Assembly: GCA_014925825.1 (NCBI GenBank)
Contig: JACGCK010000088.1
Coordinates: 1-64,000, forward strand
DNA length: 64,000 nucleotides
Source of the DNA: Pholiota molesta
Lineage: Eukaryota; Basidiomycota; Agaricomycetes; Agaricales; Strophariaceae
Direction of reading: 5' to 3'
Under the pieces are notes generated by a model. It was given only the letters and a program-made list of their open reading frames with translations, did not search any database and was not told where the DNA came from. Position numbers and translations under genes: made by a program. This document shows, piece after piece, positions 1 through 12,320 of this stretch; position 1 is the stretch's first letter, and the number at the start of each line of letters is the position of its first letter.

Positions 1-2344
1 CTGTGTCGGGCCGATCACGCTCGGCATTACGCGCTCCATCCCGTGCCGGAGCGCACGTACGCACTGTAGCCCTGCCGCTCGCCTGCTGGCGCCCCGCGCA
101 CGGCGCGTGGTGCGCTCCCTGAGGGTAGTTGGTTTCTGTGCAGGCAATGTGTCGGTGCGCGCGCGGGCCTTCGTAATCGTTGGACGTGAGGGCGGGCGGC
201 GTAGGGCGCTACGTGCATTGGTTTGGGTTGGGTTGTGTGCTGCTGCTCGGGATGGGGGTGTGGTGTGCGAGTGTTAGGCTCTGGAGCGGTGGCGCTGCGT
301 GCCCTCTACTTTGTATCCGAAGGTGGTATGTTCAGGTTCGCGTGTGCTGTGGATGGCCTGCATCCCATTCATGCGTTTTTCGTAGTATGTTCCGCGATAA
401 TGTGATTGTTCTCCTGATACAAACGATGTTATACTACATAGTGTCGCTGATATACACGCGACGTGTATCTAATTGCACGACTGAAGCATTGTAATTGTAT
501 TATAACCTACCGGAACACGGCGCATGCAATCAATGATCATACGCCTCCTGTCCATCTCCCTTCTTCCATCCGCGAACCCATCCGCAACGCACAACGCGTG
601 TTCCATCCAAAGCGCCCGAGTACGTGGCATCACTCCACCATGTAACCAAACCCCGAGCCATGGGGCAGGAGCGCAATGATTGCGCGGAATGCGTTCTATA
701 GGAAACGACTCGCTGGCGTGAATAAAGCGCGCTGGGCGAAAAACTGGCAGGGGTAGGGGTATAAATAAACTAAAACAGCACAACCGCATACGCCGCTCAC
801 TCACCCCCGGTTCAGAGCGAAAAAGCTCCACACCAAGCTCGTTCACACATAAGGTAAGTGTGGAGTGGAGCATAGCGCCGCGCGCGTCATGGGGCGGCGA
901 ACGAGCCCAGGGCTTGCTCTCGCCGTGAAGGTGGCGACGAGGTGCATTGGCGGGAGTTGGGAAGATGCCCGTCGGACTGCATGGGGATGAATAGGGTGCA
1001 GAGGGCTTGCGTTAAGAGGACGGTGACGGCGGAAGTCATCGAGGGCTTGCATCATCGCGAGCTGGATGGATTAGAGCCACGGATACGGGAGGTGCGGGTT
1101 GGACTAAAGCAGCAGCCGCAGGTTCAGGTCCGGCGACGGGAAGAGGAGCGGGATTGGGAACGGGAGCTGGAGTTGGAGCAAGAGCGGGTAACGCGACGGG
1201 AGCGACAGGGGCTACGGGATGTACGGGCGCCGGCGGTGGGACGGGCAGCGCGGCCATAACAGGCGCAGCCAGCTGCACTGGAGGAGAGCGACAGGCGCTA
1301 TCGGTGCAGCAGGAGCTGTGGCAGCGACGGCAGCAACAGGCGCCGCCGGCTGGGCGTGAGGCGGGGTGTATGCGCCTGCGCCACTTAGGGCACGGAAAGA
1401 TGACGGCGCGGGTTGCTACGAGTTATAGATGGTCTTGGCTGGGGTGTGCGACGGGCTGGCGACTGGTTAACTGCTGGCGCTGTATCTTTTGGGTGGCAGA
1501 GATATGAGCTTCGTCGAACGGCAAAGGCTTTGCAGCGAATTCCAGATCATAACCCACCACCTCTACTTCGGTCCCTGCATCCTCTGAGTCTGGATGGTGT
1601 GTCCTAGATCCTAAAGCGACAGTATGAGCTTGCCCTGACAGGCCTTAGGAGCGCGTGCATCGGTAAATCCGCGCCTTCATCGTCATCCAAATCTGTCAGT
1701 TCGATGACCAGACTCAAGATCCTCCCTTCTTCCGGCTGAACGCAACTGTGGGAGGCGCCTTGCGCTTGGGACGCGCGTTCGACACGCGTGAGGGCTTGGG
1801 GGGGGTCTTCCGAGCGAGTGCAGCGGCAGTTCGGGGGCGGTACTGGCTCAAATGAAGAGTCGGGGTCGATGATGGGCTTGGTCAAGAAACAGAAGCAAAA
1901 TGTGTCAACAGTCACGACATGTGACATGTGACCAACGCGTTCTGCTTTCCTTCAAGTTCGAATCCACATTCCCATCGTCGACCATGTCAACACTACAGAC
2001 ATGCTCCCACCCTAAAACCCAATCGTTCAATAACAATGGCTTAGCGGATTTCAGACTTCTTGTCCCCCACTGATCGCCACCGGCTCCTCTATGCGCTCGC
2101 CGCTAAGGCTCAATCTACAATCAAAGATTCTACTGTAAGTACAATCATTTTGTCCCGGTGTACGATTCACATCCATTCCTTCCCACGCAACAGGCCGAGA
2201 CGCTCGCGAGGTATCGCGCAGGCGCAGTCACATTGGATCTCTTTCGCAATGTGAGGCATATATCTCGCGATGCCCTGGCTGACGCTGATCGCTCCTATGC
2301 AGGCATAGCCTGACGCCAAGTACACCCATTCATCTAACGTCTCC
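1..2344. other. No supported gene; GC-rich low-complexity DNA
   Basis: Several short open frames occur on both strands, but none has a recognisable domain or a clean exon chain. Around 1080-1280 the sequence is compositionally biased. It reads as a Gly/Ala/Thr-rich frame on one strand and a Pro/Ala/Val-rich frame on the other, so the openness there is probably a composition effect. A possible ATG at 1984 opens a frame of only about 29 codons. I see nothing else to annotate. Confidence 0.4.
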
Positions 2345-3436
2345 ATGTCCGTAGTTGAAAACGGGCTTCCTCCGTCCCTATCCTTTCAAACCACTCCGAC
2401 ATCGACATGCAGCATTCGAATATCACACAAACCGAAGCCCCACCGATGTCGACGGCTAATAACACTTACACGACACTATCGCCTGTCCCAACAGACCCGC
2501 CAACCTCTTCTCCCCCGCAACGCGCTCAAGGACGCCGCTACCGCTACCTGCGCAACTCACCCCTCCGCTTCAGTTGAGCCCCCCATCACACCGTCCGCGC
2601 TCCAAGCGGTGATTTCCGGCGCACATCGCCGTCGAGGAGCCACCGCGCCTCCGAATCCGGCCACCCGCCCGACAGACAGCCGCCTCGCCCCGGTCACGCC
2701 CCGCGCGCCGCGCCCGAAGATGCCCTCCAACTTGGAGGAACAGCAGCGCCGCCGGGTGCTCAAGCTGCGGCGCACCCTCGGCGAGGACGACATCCCGCTG
2801 GAGCTGTTCACACCCCCGCGGTCGTCTGGGCGCAGCGCCACGCGCGTCCATGCGTCCTGGAGCGACTCGAATCACCACCACCACGTATTCCCACTAATCG
2901 CATCCACCGATCTCCATCACGACGAGCCCCGTACCCACCCCTCTCACCACGCCACCTACGACCCAGAAGCACGGTGCATTCGCACTGGGCATGCACCGGA
3001 ATAAGATATACGTCTGCTGCACGCCAAGCGCGGGCGCCTGCCGCACTCGCACCAGTCAGAGTAAGCGTGGACAAGACCGTCTCGTCCGAGCACGGCGCCC
3101 CCCGCGCTCTGTCCCCGCGCTCCATCCTTATCTCCGTACATCCCAGACCCATGCCAGACTCAGTCTCATCGTCCGAAGACGATACGTTATACCTCCCCTC
3201 CCCGTGCTCTCTTCATAATATCTCGCCCGCGGCAGCAGTCCACCGCCAGCGCCCCATCGCGACACGCCGTCCAACGCCGAGATGAGCATGACGCGCCACT
3301 GGCCGCCGCGCTGATCGCAGCTGCTGGGCCAACGTATCTCGAAGTCGTGCCTGCGCCGTGGTTCGCGGGCGGCGGCACTGGGAATAGCAGGGGGACGTTA
3401 TCGCGAAGCTGCGGAAGATATAATATCATCTTTTCT
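2345..3436 (+). CDS. Hypothetical multi-exon protein, exon structure unresolved
   Basis: A 219-codon frame from 2345 to 3004 contains a charged segment around residues 120-160 (near EEQQRRRVLKLRRTLGED) of the kind seen in small conserved basidiomycete proteins. A second plausible coding stretch lies in another frame at about 3215-3430 and includes an Ala-rich run followed by PTYLEVVPAPWFAGGG. Both stretches have high GC at third positions, unlike the AT-rich DNA starting at 3437, which suggests one split gene ending near 3430. I cannot place the introns securely and do not recognise the family. The start at 2345 is simply the first ATG of the long frame. The product could be nuclear given its basic clusters, but that is a guess. 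Confidence 0.35.
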
Positions 3437-5690
3437 TTGAATTCTTTTTCTTTTTCTTTTCACAGAACATTTACTGGGACATTTCGATTCACGCGCTGTA
3501 TTCTTTTCTCTGTTCCTTCAATTATTTTTTATTCGCTACGTCTTCCGGGGACACCTTTGATGTATCAGCAATGTATTCGATTTCATGAAGTATACCACTT
3601 GTACAAGGACGCCTGTGTATACGAGCTTCATTGATCACTAGCTTTCGGTAAAAATTATACTCATCATGTCGAAACACAACTTTCGGAGCAGAGGTTACCA
3701 ACTTTAGATCGCGTAGTATGGATGCTTTCGTGTAATCAGATATATCAAGTACAGAAACGAGCAGATACCCAACATAAGCATTCACTCTAGATACAGGAAG
3801 AAAGCTAACAACAGTAGAATACACACTACCGCGCAGTCGAGGTGCAACAAGAACGCTCAGAATATCTACCTCAGATCACACCTCACGCATGACAATCATA
3901 ATCCATGTCGTGCGTATCACCATCATGAGACCCACGAACCCAAGAGGTGACGCAGAGCTTGCGCACACAGGAGCGTACGTGCGCAAGGGTGGGGCCTAAC
4001 GAACCTTTCAGGGCGGAATGGATGCCGGGAGTAGCGCAAAGACACTTGTGAGCTTCTGTTTCGGCGAATCAGCACATGAGCAAAGCCAGAGGCGGCATAC
4101 GGCACTCCATCATCGTCGCTGTCGTCGACAGCTACCATGGTCCCGCGCATCGTTCCACGCCTCCAAGGTGTCAGGCTAACGCGAACGCGGTCGAGATCGG
4201 AGGGCAGCAGATAGCGACGAGCCGCAGCACTGGCATACGCGAGGTAAGCACATATGGAGAATACCCGAAGGCGACGCACGTCGGTCTGCCTCCCAGCATC
4301 CAACCACGCCTTCCAAGTTCCGCGGCACCGAACAACGGTGCCTGCTACTCGCCTTCATTGCCCAAGGCGCTTCGGAGGGCGTCGGCCTCGATTCGGCGTC
4401 GTCATCACCGCCCAGGCACAGATCCGGGCGGGAAGTAGACTTGGCGGCAAGAGCAGTGCCAGAGCAAGGCAAAACGCAGTGGGAGGGAGCTCGGTGTCAT
4501 TGCGGTGTAGATGATCGTGCACGGATGGAGGGTGGTGTAGATCGAGAAGCCGCGGTGCGAGGAGCGCGGAAATTCGCGGGACACAGGCCTCCGGGGGTGG
4601 CAAGAGGCGAGGTAGCACTCGTGACGCCATGTAGACACTGCCCGTCCTTGTGTTAGCTTGCCTGCACGCCGTCGCACTGAGTTCAAACGTACCTTGCCTC
4701 GTTCCAAGCCCGCTGGAGCCCACTTTTCCCCGTCGATCCGACCTTCGGCTGACATGCTCCGTCCTCAGCTGCTGGAATCACCCTTGTCATCGAGGAGAGT
4801 GGTTGACGGCGACGGCGAACGGCGGGTGTTGCAGCGGTGGGGCCCCATTGTCGTCGATATCGTCGACGGCCTGCGGATCGTTATATGCAGGATGCGAACG
4901 GCGGTGAGATCGGAGGGCGATGGGTGGCGAGGAGCTGCAGCGTTGCAAGTCAACAGCCGAGGTAAGCGCGGAGTGAGAACCACGAAATGGGACTCACATT
5001 GATGGCGCCTGGTAGCAACGACCAGTGCCTCCCTCAGCGCCGCACAATGGGCCTGGTGCTTCAGATCCACACTGTGGAGGTGTGCGAACAGTTATGGGTG
5101 CGCGCCGAGAGCTTACTGGGACGCTGAACGAGTTGGGTATGGTATTCGGAGTCGGTCTATAGAATACAGCCACGATAGGCTGAGCGAACGGGCGGGCGGT
5201 GCCTGGACGACCCGTTTGAAATGTGGACATGGGTCACGGCTGCGGGTGGATAGAATAAGCAAGGCCATCGATAGCGGACGGAGACGGGAAACGTGGGGTT
5301 TACCAGCGATTAATCCCACCGAATACTCAACACGACTCGCGTCTATAGCGATCTTTCCATTGCTACGAATTGACGTTGTCAGACTGACGAAGGTTGAGAA
5401 CGGCAATAAACTAACAGAGGGCTTCCAATTGCGCGAGCACTTGACTCGCATTTGGAACAGTTGATCGTCAATGCCGATCCTGAGCCGCGCGAGATGGCAG
5501 GAAAACACATCGGTTTTCGGGATATGATATAGAGGTGCTTGCATGGCCTTTCAGGGGGCAAGGACGTCAGCGATTGGGTTGGGATGGAGAAAGAAGAGCA
5601 AGGGGAGATGACAAGGCGAAGAATACGGTTCAACGTACAGTGACATGGGAAGTTCCGGAGGGGTGGAGACATCATGAAACAGCCAATCGT
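3437..5690. other. Unassigned region with an internal imperfect duplication
   Basis: No complete gene is visible. A segment near 4165-4245 recurs imperfectly at about 4890-4970. Both copies contain a stretch like GAGATCGGAGGGC and end in a plus-strand GAG|GTAAGC donor-like site. This suggests an old tandem duplication of coding DNA. Open frames occur on both strands without recognisable domains. Confidence 0.3.
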
Positions 5691-8300
5691 ACTGGCGGGA
5701 TGGCCCGTGTGAGTTGGAGATGGACGAAAGCGGTGGTCGGCGGGCTGGCGAACGTCGGCGTCACTTCAGGTCGTGAGGTAGATACCGGAAGGCATCGTGG
5801 ACTTGGGTGGAGGTCGAGAGTCGGGAGCGAGCATGAGGGACAGCTGGGCCATGGTCATAAACCCTGCGCAATGGTTGAACGTATCCTGGGTCGAGCTTAT
5901 GATGTGGCGCGTAAGCGAGTGCTTGGAAGGGTGACGAGGAGGGTAGGGACATGCTATGCAACGAATAAGTATCAAGAAATGGGCGTTCGTTTGAATGCCG
6001 ACAAGCTCACTCACATAGAACGACTCCATGCGCTCACGAACCTTGCGTAGCGCTCAGACCAATGTCATGAAGACTCCTCTTTCGACTTTTCCCCACACAG
6101 TCGACGAGAATCCTACGAATGGCCTTAACGGTGACGGCGGGTCCAAGATATCGACAGGGCAGGGACCGCTGAGGGCGAGCAGGATGCGTAAAGATGAGGG
6201 AGAGGCAGAGGTCCAACTTCGCCAAACTTTGCGGATCAGATTTCGCGTGAGCGTGTGAAAAATAACTTGATCGTGAATCTCTTCAGCCGTATCTTCCCCA
6301 CATTTCGTTTCGTTCATGTGTTGTGCTTGTCGCGGCTGTAATTCTCATCACGAAATACATTTAATTCGTATGTATCTCTCTTCTAACTTTACTCTTCCTT
6401 TTATACATGAATTTCCACCTACAGTACTGAAGCGTGCGATTCAGAAACGGTGTGATCCGACAATGATCTGAAGCGTCTTGAGAATGTGCTCGATAGTGTT
6501 CAGGTGATTTAGAGCTTGGGTATCTCCTGGCATTGTTCTATCTAATGCAAACGTTGTTTTCTAAATGGCCGACAAAGAAAGAACCAGATATCCGGTGTGG
6601 TTTCAGTATCGCGCGGCAGCGCGTCTCGCCAGGAATTTACATCAAGAACCACTGCCATGATCCATGCGTTACCATCTCCTGAGCGGTCAAACAATGCGAA
6701 GAAACTTGAGCAAAAATCCATCAACAAATAGCTGGCTATTCCGACGAAGACACCTGGTGGCCAATGCACTCAGAACAACGACATCTTTGTACAAGGTCGC
6801 AATGATCAAAATTCCGTGCGCTCATCCTCGTACCGTGGTGCGGATGAAATTCTTGATAAGACTCGAGAGACGCTGACTGGGATAAAATTCTCGCGGTCGC
6901 TGGATATCCTTACAGTAACACTCCGATGTCACTTTTTGAACCGGAATGGTTTATTATTGTAGAGTACAATCACAACTAGATATAATAATTAGCTCGAATA
7001 TAGATTACATGTATATGCTCCATTAAAACGTGTATCGGGTCCCGCAATGCACAGTCCTCCTCATATTGGGGTGTAGTCAGTGATAGAGATCCAGGGACAT
7101 TGAGAACTCGGACGCGAACCTATTATGTGAGCCTTCCACCGCAGGAGCGTCCAGCGTTGCAATCGGCGAATAAGTACGTCAATTCTCATAACACGGGTTG
7201 TAAAGTAACAAAGCTTACCAGTCGACCGCGCACCTGGCCGAGACCGATATGGGGGAACCGCAGACGCAACGGGGCAAACAAAACATCGAAAATACTTACG
7301 AGAACAGCACGGCAAATTTGTATGCACCAACAACAAAAGTAGGAGGAGGGAATGGGGCGCGGACTTGGAGAAGGCAATCGAAGAAGAAACGACTTACCGG
7401 CGACGAGGCTCGTCAATGTCATCAAAGAGGGACACGATAAGGCGGGAGATGTGCGCTCTATCATGGATCCAGAGGTATCGGCTCTGCCAATCGGTGGAGG
7501 GGAAATAATAGAGAAGAAGATGATGGGATGAGTTTGGAGCGCTGATGATTGGGCGCTTTTATAGCAATTTGACGGGTGGCGACCGCATACGCTAAATCTC
7601 ATGGGTACTTTCGTCTGGATTCTCTAGATGACGGCTAATACTAGCGATAATACGATGTGTCCCATGCGGTGCTCTCAAGGTTGTACATGGCACGAGGATG
7701 CCGTTGGCTTATCGTACCCCTTTGGGAGACATAAGATCTTAAAACTGCACAGCTGACATACATATTACATGTGGTGGAACAGCGAAGAACGTATTAGTAC
7801 GGAAGTATTGACAACACGTTCACAATCTACATACACGACTAACTACTTACCGTTGTTCTCTATTACGTGCAGAACAACTTCCAAGTTGGAACGTGTACGG
7901 TTTGAATGCAGGCATGCGAGTGTCGACTCAGAGTGGCACTCCATGAGGCTGGGACGTGGGTCCGAGCTCGGGCCTTTTCTCCGGGTTGCGTCGTGAGCCT
8001 GAACCTCTCCGAAGGCTCCTTCGTCTGCTCAAAGATGATGAATATCACGAAATTATCTTCTCAGGTCAAGAGGAAGTGCGAAGAGATTCATCGCGTCTAT
8101 TGGACTCGTACTTGTTCTACACTGCAAACGTTTCCGAATCTTTCTACCCCCAAAAACAAACATCATGCGTGTCACGACACATCGTACGTATTCACATCAA
8201 GAAAGTTGTGAGTCCAGGAGGTGATGGTGAGTCAGGGCGCCTAGGGGCGCATGCGAGCAGGGATAAGGCCTGAAGAGGCGGGGTGAGCTATGTTGTGATA
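5690..8300 (-). repeat. Copy 1 of a diverged tandem block (unknown minus-strand gene)
   Basis: This block resembles 8560-11700 in the same orientation. Matching landmarks include the sequence around CGTTTGAATGCCGAC (5990 and 8750), the GTCAATGTCATCAAAGA segment (7415 and 10480) and TGGTGGAACA followed by GAAGAACGTA (7770 and 11100). Minus-strand donor sites (GTAAGT or GTAAGC read in reverse) occur at about 7215, 7295, 7395 and 7850. Together with a minus-strand TATA box at 7556 they imply a multi-exon gene read leftward. The first exon would encode a short Ser/Thr-rich peptide ending near SLMTLTSLVAG. I do not recognise the product, and the frames are broken in places. Confidence 0.5.
7556..7563 (-). 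promoter_or_regulatory. TATA box, copy 1
   Basis: TATAAAAG followed by CGCCC reads on the minus strand, just upstream of the predicted first exon of the unknown gene. The same octamer and flank are kept in copy 2 at 10616-10623. Its conservation between otherwise diverged copies supports a promoter role. Confidence 0.5.
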
Positions 8301-8559
8301 TGATGTAATAGATGAACAAACCTTTGGAACTGAAACAGCAGAAATACCGCGCAAGGACGCGTTGGACTTCTAATTTCTCGCCGAATTAGCAGTTGAGGAA
8401 CAGCAGAAGAGCCATACACGGTGAAGGCCTGTACCTTTGATACCGTCTCATCAATTCACGATATGGATAATAACACACCAAGTCCAGGCTTAGAAGTGCG
8501 GGAACCGTTATGCACGCTGTCGGCAGGATGAAGGCAGGATGGTAGAAGTCGGTGTCCCT

Positions 8560-11500
8560 TCGAGTTGCAAGGTAGACATTGCAAGGCCTGCCGCGGCGCC
8601 TTGGGTCAGATTCGAGCGTCGAGAGCCAGCACGAGGGATAGGTGGCCGGTGGTCATAGTCCCCGCGCAATGATTGAGTTGGGCTTACGCGGCGGCGGCTA
8701 ACGAAGAAAGGCTATGAGACGAATGGTTAAAAAAAATTGGCGTGAGCTTGTTTGAATGCCGACGAGCTCACTCACAGTGCATCATTACATACATCTACGA
8801 ACCTCGCGCAGCGCTCGAGCGGGAGCCTTTGAAAGGAAGATTCAACTATCAACTGTTCTTGAACCGTTCCTCAGGAGTTCAAGCACGACCGCCCTAACGA
8901 TGATAGGCCAAGGATACCAGTAGGTTAGGGAACGCTAAGCGCGAGCAGCATGCGTAACACATGAGAGAGGGGAGAGAAAGAGGTTCGAACTTCGAACTTG
9001 GAACGTCGCGGTTCGGTTGATGAGCGTGTGAAAATTAACTTGTGCAATGCTTAGATTCTTTCACGGTGATTCCATCGATTAGTTATCTTCCTCACATTTC
9101 ATTCATATATTTTATTCATTACATATATCTTCCTCGCATTTCGTTCATATGTATTATTTATTGTGCCTGAGATTTTTATTAACCAATAACAAGCGACGGG
9201 GGTTAAAGAGACAGTGTAAATGTAGTTTTGATGGACGGTTGTGGAGAATCTGTTTCCTGTCCTTAGGCGCATATAAATTTTCAATCGCAAGAGAAGCTAA
9301 AACTAATCTTACTCACTCCGAAGAGCTGGTTGCCGAATAAGTTGACCATGCCGCCGTAAAATCGCTCCGTACTCATTGACCGCAGGATTTCGTCGAGCTC
9401 ACGACGATCTATGAATCCTCAGCGCTATCAAGGCTTCAGACATGATATCAGTGCGCTACGTTAACTCCATATGACGGTACCACATACCTTGGGTCGCACA
9501 AAGTACAACGGTGCCTGGAAAGCCATCGGTGATTTCGAATTCTCTGCCTATAATCAAAGTATCAGTGTTAAAGGGAGTAGGTCCGACAATAGGCCTGAAC
9601 GTACAGCTAAAAAGAACAGATAGCATCGATGGGACATTATTCTGATGATGACGAAAGACAGTGTGTTTTATAGCAACTTGGTGATACGCACCAACCGCCA
9701 TGTACCTTGAAACGAAGTTAATCTCTGTAATGAGTCAATAAGTACGAGGAGGACGTACATTTGAAGGGCGATGCCAACATAACGACCCTAAAAACAATGC
9801 ATCAGTTAGCCTAGATCTCATGCCCCGACACACAACGAGTGAATAAACCACTCACCAAGAGGTAGGATGACGTCCATTTCCAATGTCCACTCAGTTCGCA
9901 GCCTATGCTGTAGTCTCGTAATTAGTCCGCTGATATGTTATCTCTAGATGTGCTCTTACTATTGCCCGCTGAATCTGAGGCCAGTTGAACGCCTGTATCA
10001 TGTCCGTGAGTGGCTGTAGACGGTGATAACAATGCCGGAATGGAATGTTCACCGGTGCTACAATTTCAAACTAGACGTCGCGAATTCGCATATGGTCGGG
10101 ATGGGTAACAGATATAGCCATACCTCGTCGTTGAGCTTGAGGACTTCAGCATTTCGATATGAGCGACCGAGAGGAATCAGGATAATAATCACAAGAAAAC
10201 GACCTACGAAAATCGTACAAAGCAACAGGTGGCAAATGCCACTGAACATGAGCTACAAGTGAGCGTTTGCAACTATAACCCAGTATACGAAATTACGCAC
10301 CAGAGATGAACGCCACTATTCTTAGGCTTCCGATTTTCAAGACATCCCCTTCAGAGATTTCCATCTGGACCTACGAGAGTCGTACACAGCGCAGGTGGCA
10401 AATGCCATTACGCTGAACAACAGCTCCAAGTAAGTATCTGCAACCCCCAGGGTATAAAGCTACGTACCAGAGAGGTCGTCAATGTCATCAAAGATGGAGA
10501 TGATGAGGCGCGTAGTGTGCGCTCCGCGATGGAATTCAAAGACATCGGTTCTGGAAGTTGGTTAAGGGAAAATAATACAGAAGGTGATGAAATTTATAGC
10601 GCTGAAGACAGGGCGCTTTTATAGAATTTTACTGATCTTTGCCGTGCAAGAAATTTTCATATGTGAGGACGTTTGGAGAATATACCAATGATATTGATGG
10701 ATAATCAGATCTTTCTCTCAAATGAATCAGCGCCATGTACGAACAGAGAATGTCTCTGAGGTTTTATTCATCGATAACGCTTACAGTAAAGAGAAAATGG
10801 AATTTGGAGCCAGATTTTTACATCTATGTATCACAAATGTATCATCAAAAATGAGTACATTACAATTGCCATTTCCTAAGGCGTCGAACAATGTAAGATC
10901 TCATGGTTTCTTTGTCTGAATCTTTATCTCAGTAACGACTAACGCTAGCATGTGTACGATTTTCACGTTGTCTCCCTCTGACAACGCGTCGTTGGCCCCA
11001 TGCGGTGCCTTCGAGGTGATACAGAGCACGAGAACGCCGTATGAGTTTCGCACTGCTCTAGGTAATGTATAATCTCGAAATATTACAGCTGACAGATGTC
11101 ATGTGGTGGAACAATGAAGAACGTAGTACCGAAATATTGAGAACGTGGTCTGAACACGTTCACAGTCTATGCAGAAGATGCACTACTTACCATTGTCGAG
11201 CTCGTGCCGTCCATCGATCTCTGCCACGTATGTCCCAGCTGCATGCCAGCCTCACAGACTGTGCGCGGCTTGAATGCAGCCATCGCGAGGGTCGACTTTG
11301 AGTGGCGCTGAGTGGCGCTGAGATATCGTTGAGCCTTTCCTTACGGGTTCTCATGAACCAGGACCTCTGCGAAGGCTGGTTTCATTCACCCTGAGGTAAT
11401 GCATATCATAAGCCAACAGGAGGGTTGAGCAAGTATCGATGTGAGATTGAGAAGCGCGTCAGATTAATCTTGGATTAATCAAGGAGGACGCGGCAAGACG

Positions 11501-11700
11501 CGACAGTCTAAAAATAAAATCAGGCGGCGCTTTAAAACACTGCCACTGAAATCACTATCGTCGTCCGACTCTAATGAACACGTACTTGCTCCGCGCTACA
11601 AACGTTGCCCAGATATCCTTCCTTGCCGATTACTATCTTTACGAACGATCCAACATGAAGAGTCTTTTATGACGCAAATCCCACGGCTAGGCATCCGTAA
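8560..11700 (-). repeat. Copy 2 of the diverged tandem block
   Basis: This is the second, more decayed copy of the 5.7-8.3 kb block. It holds an extra internal duplication: a segment containing GGCATTTGCCACCTG (read on the minus strand) occurs near 10390-10430 and again near 10215-10250. The frame at 10058-10249 (minus) encodes a strongly hydrophobic stretch that looks like a membrane segment. Another minus frame lies at 9456-9701. No intact gene can be assembled. A membrane protein of unknown family is the most I can suggest. Confidence 0.45.
10616..10623 (-). promoter_or_regulatory. TATA box, copy 2
   Basis: TATAAAAG with flanking CGCCC on the minus strand matches the element at 7556-7563. 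The downstream predicted first exon begins with a short peptide ending near SLMTLTTSL before a GTACGT donor. Confidence 0.45.
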
Positions 11701-12320
11701 CGGCCTCCCAGGAGTCCCAGCCAGGCTGCAGTCCCTAACGAACTTCGTATATGACGACAGGTTGAACATGGGATGGCACCGAGTTGGATCGACACCCCCA
11801 GTGATGTCCTGCATAACGGCCATTTCCCGCAACTATAGGGACGATACTGGAGAAGTCGATGACGATGAATGGGCACTAGGTAAGTCGCGGCGGAGGTGAA
11901 GTACTGCTTTAATATGGAACTCACTGTCAACTCACTGTATTGCAATTCCTAGTCGTATGAAGATTCCACATCGGATCGCAACCGACAGCGCTAATGTTAG
12001 CTGTGATGTTCAGAAAACTACCCATCTCGCGACTGGGACACGGATTCGAGTCTTCGACATTGAGGCGCAACCCTCGCGTCGTTTCTTCAGTGGCGCTGGG
12101 CCCGTCGCAAGCTCACGATACCGATCACTTTCAGCCCAGGATTGGCCGCCAATTTGCGAAGTTGATCTGTAGGCTGCTTCGAAACGCCCTTCTCTACGTC
12201 AGAAATGTACGCGTCTCTCAAACTCCTTTCGGGACAGTTTCACAAAGGTATTTCTCCACCATAGACCTCGTTCCCTTCGACGCTCATACCACTCTATCAG
12301 TACAACAAAACGCGATTCCC

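Noticed and set aside
1036..1507. Collagen-like Gly/Ala/Thr frame on plus and Pro/Val-rich frame on minus
   Set aside because: Both frames are open over the same GC-biased low-complexity DNA; no start context, exon partner or domain supports either.
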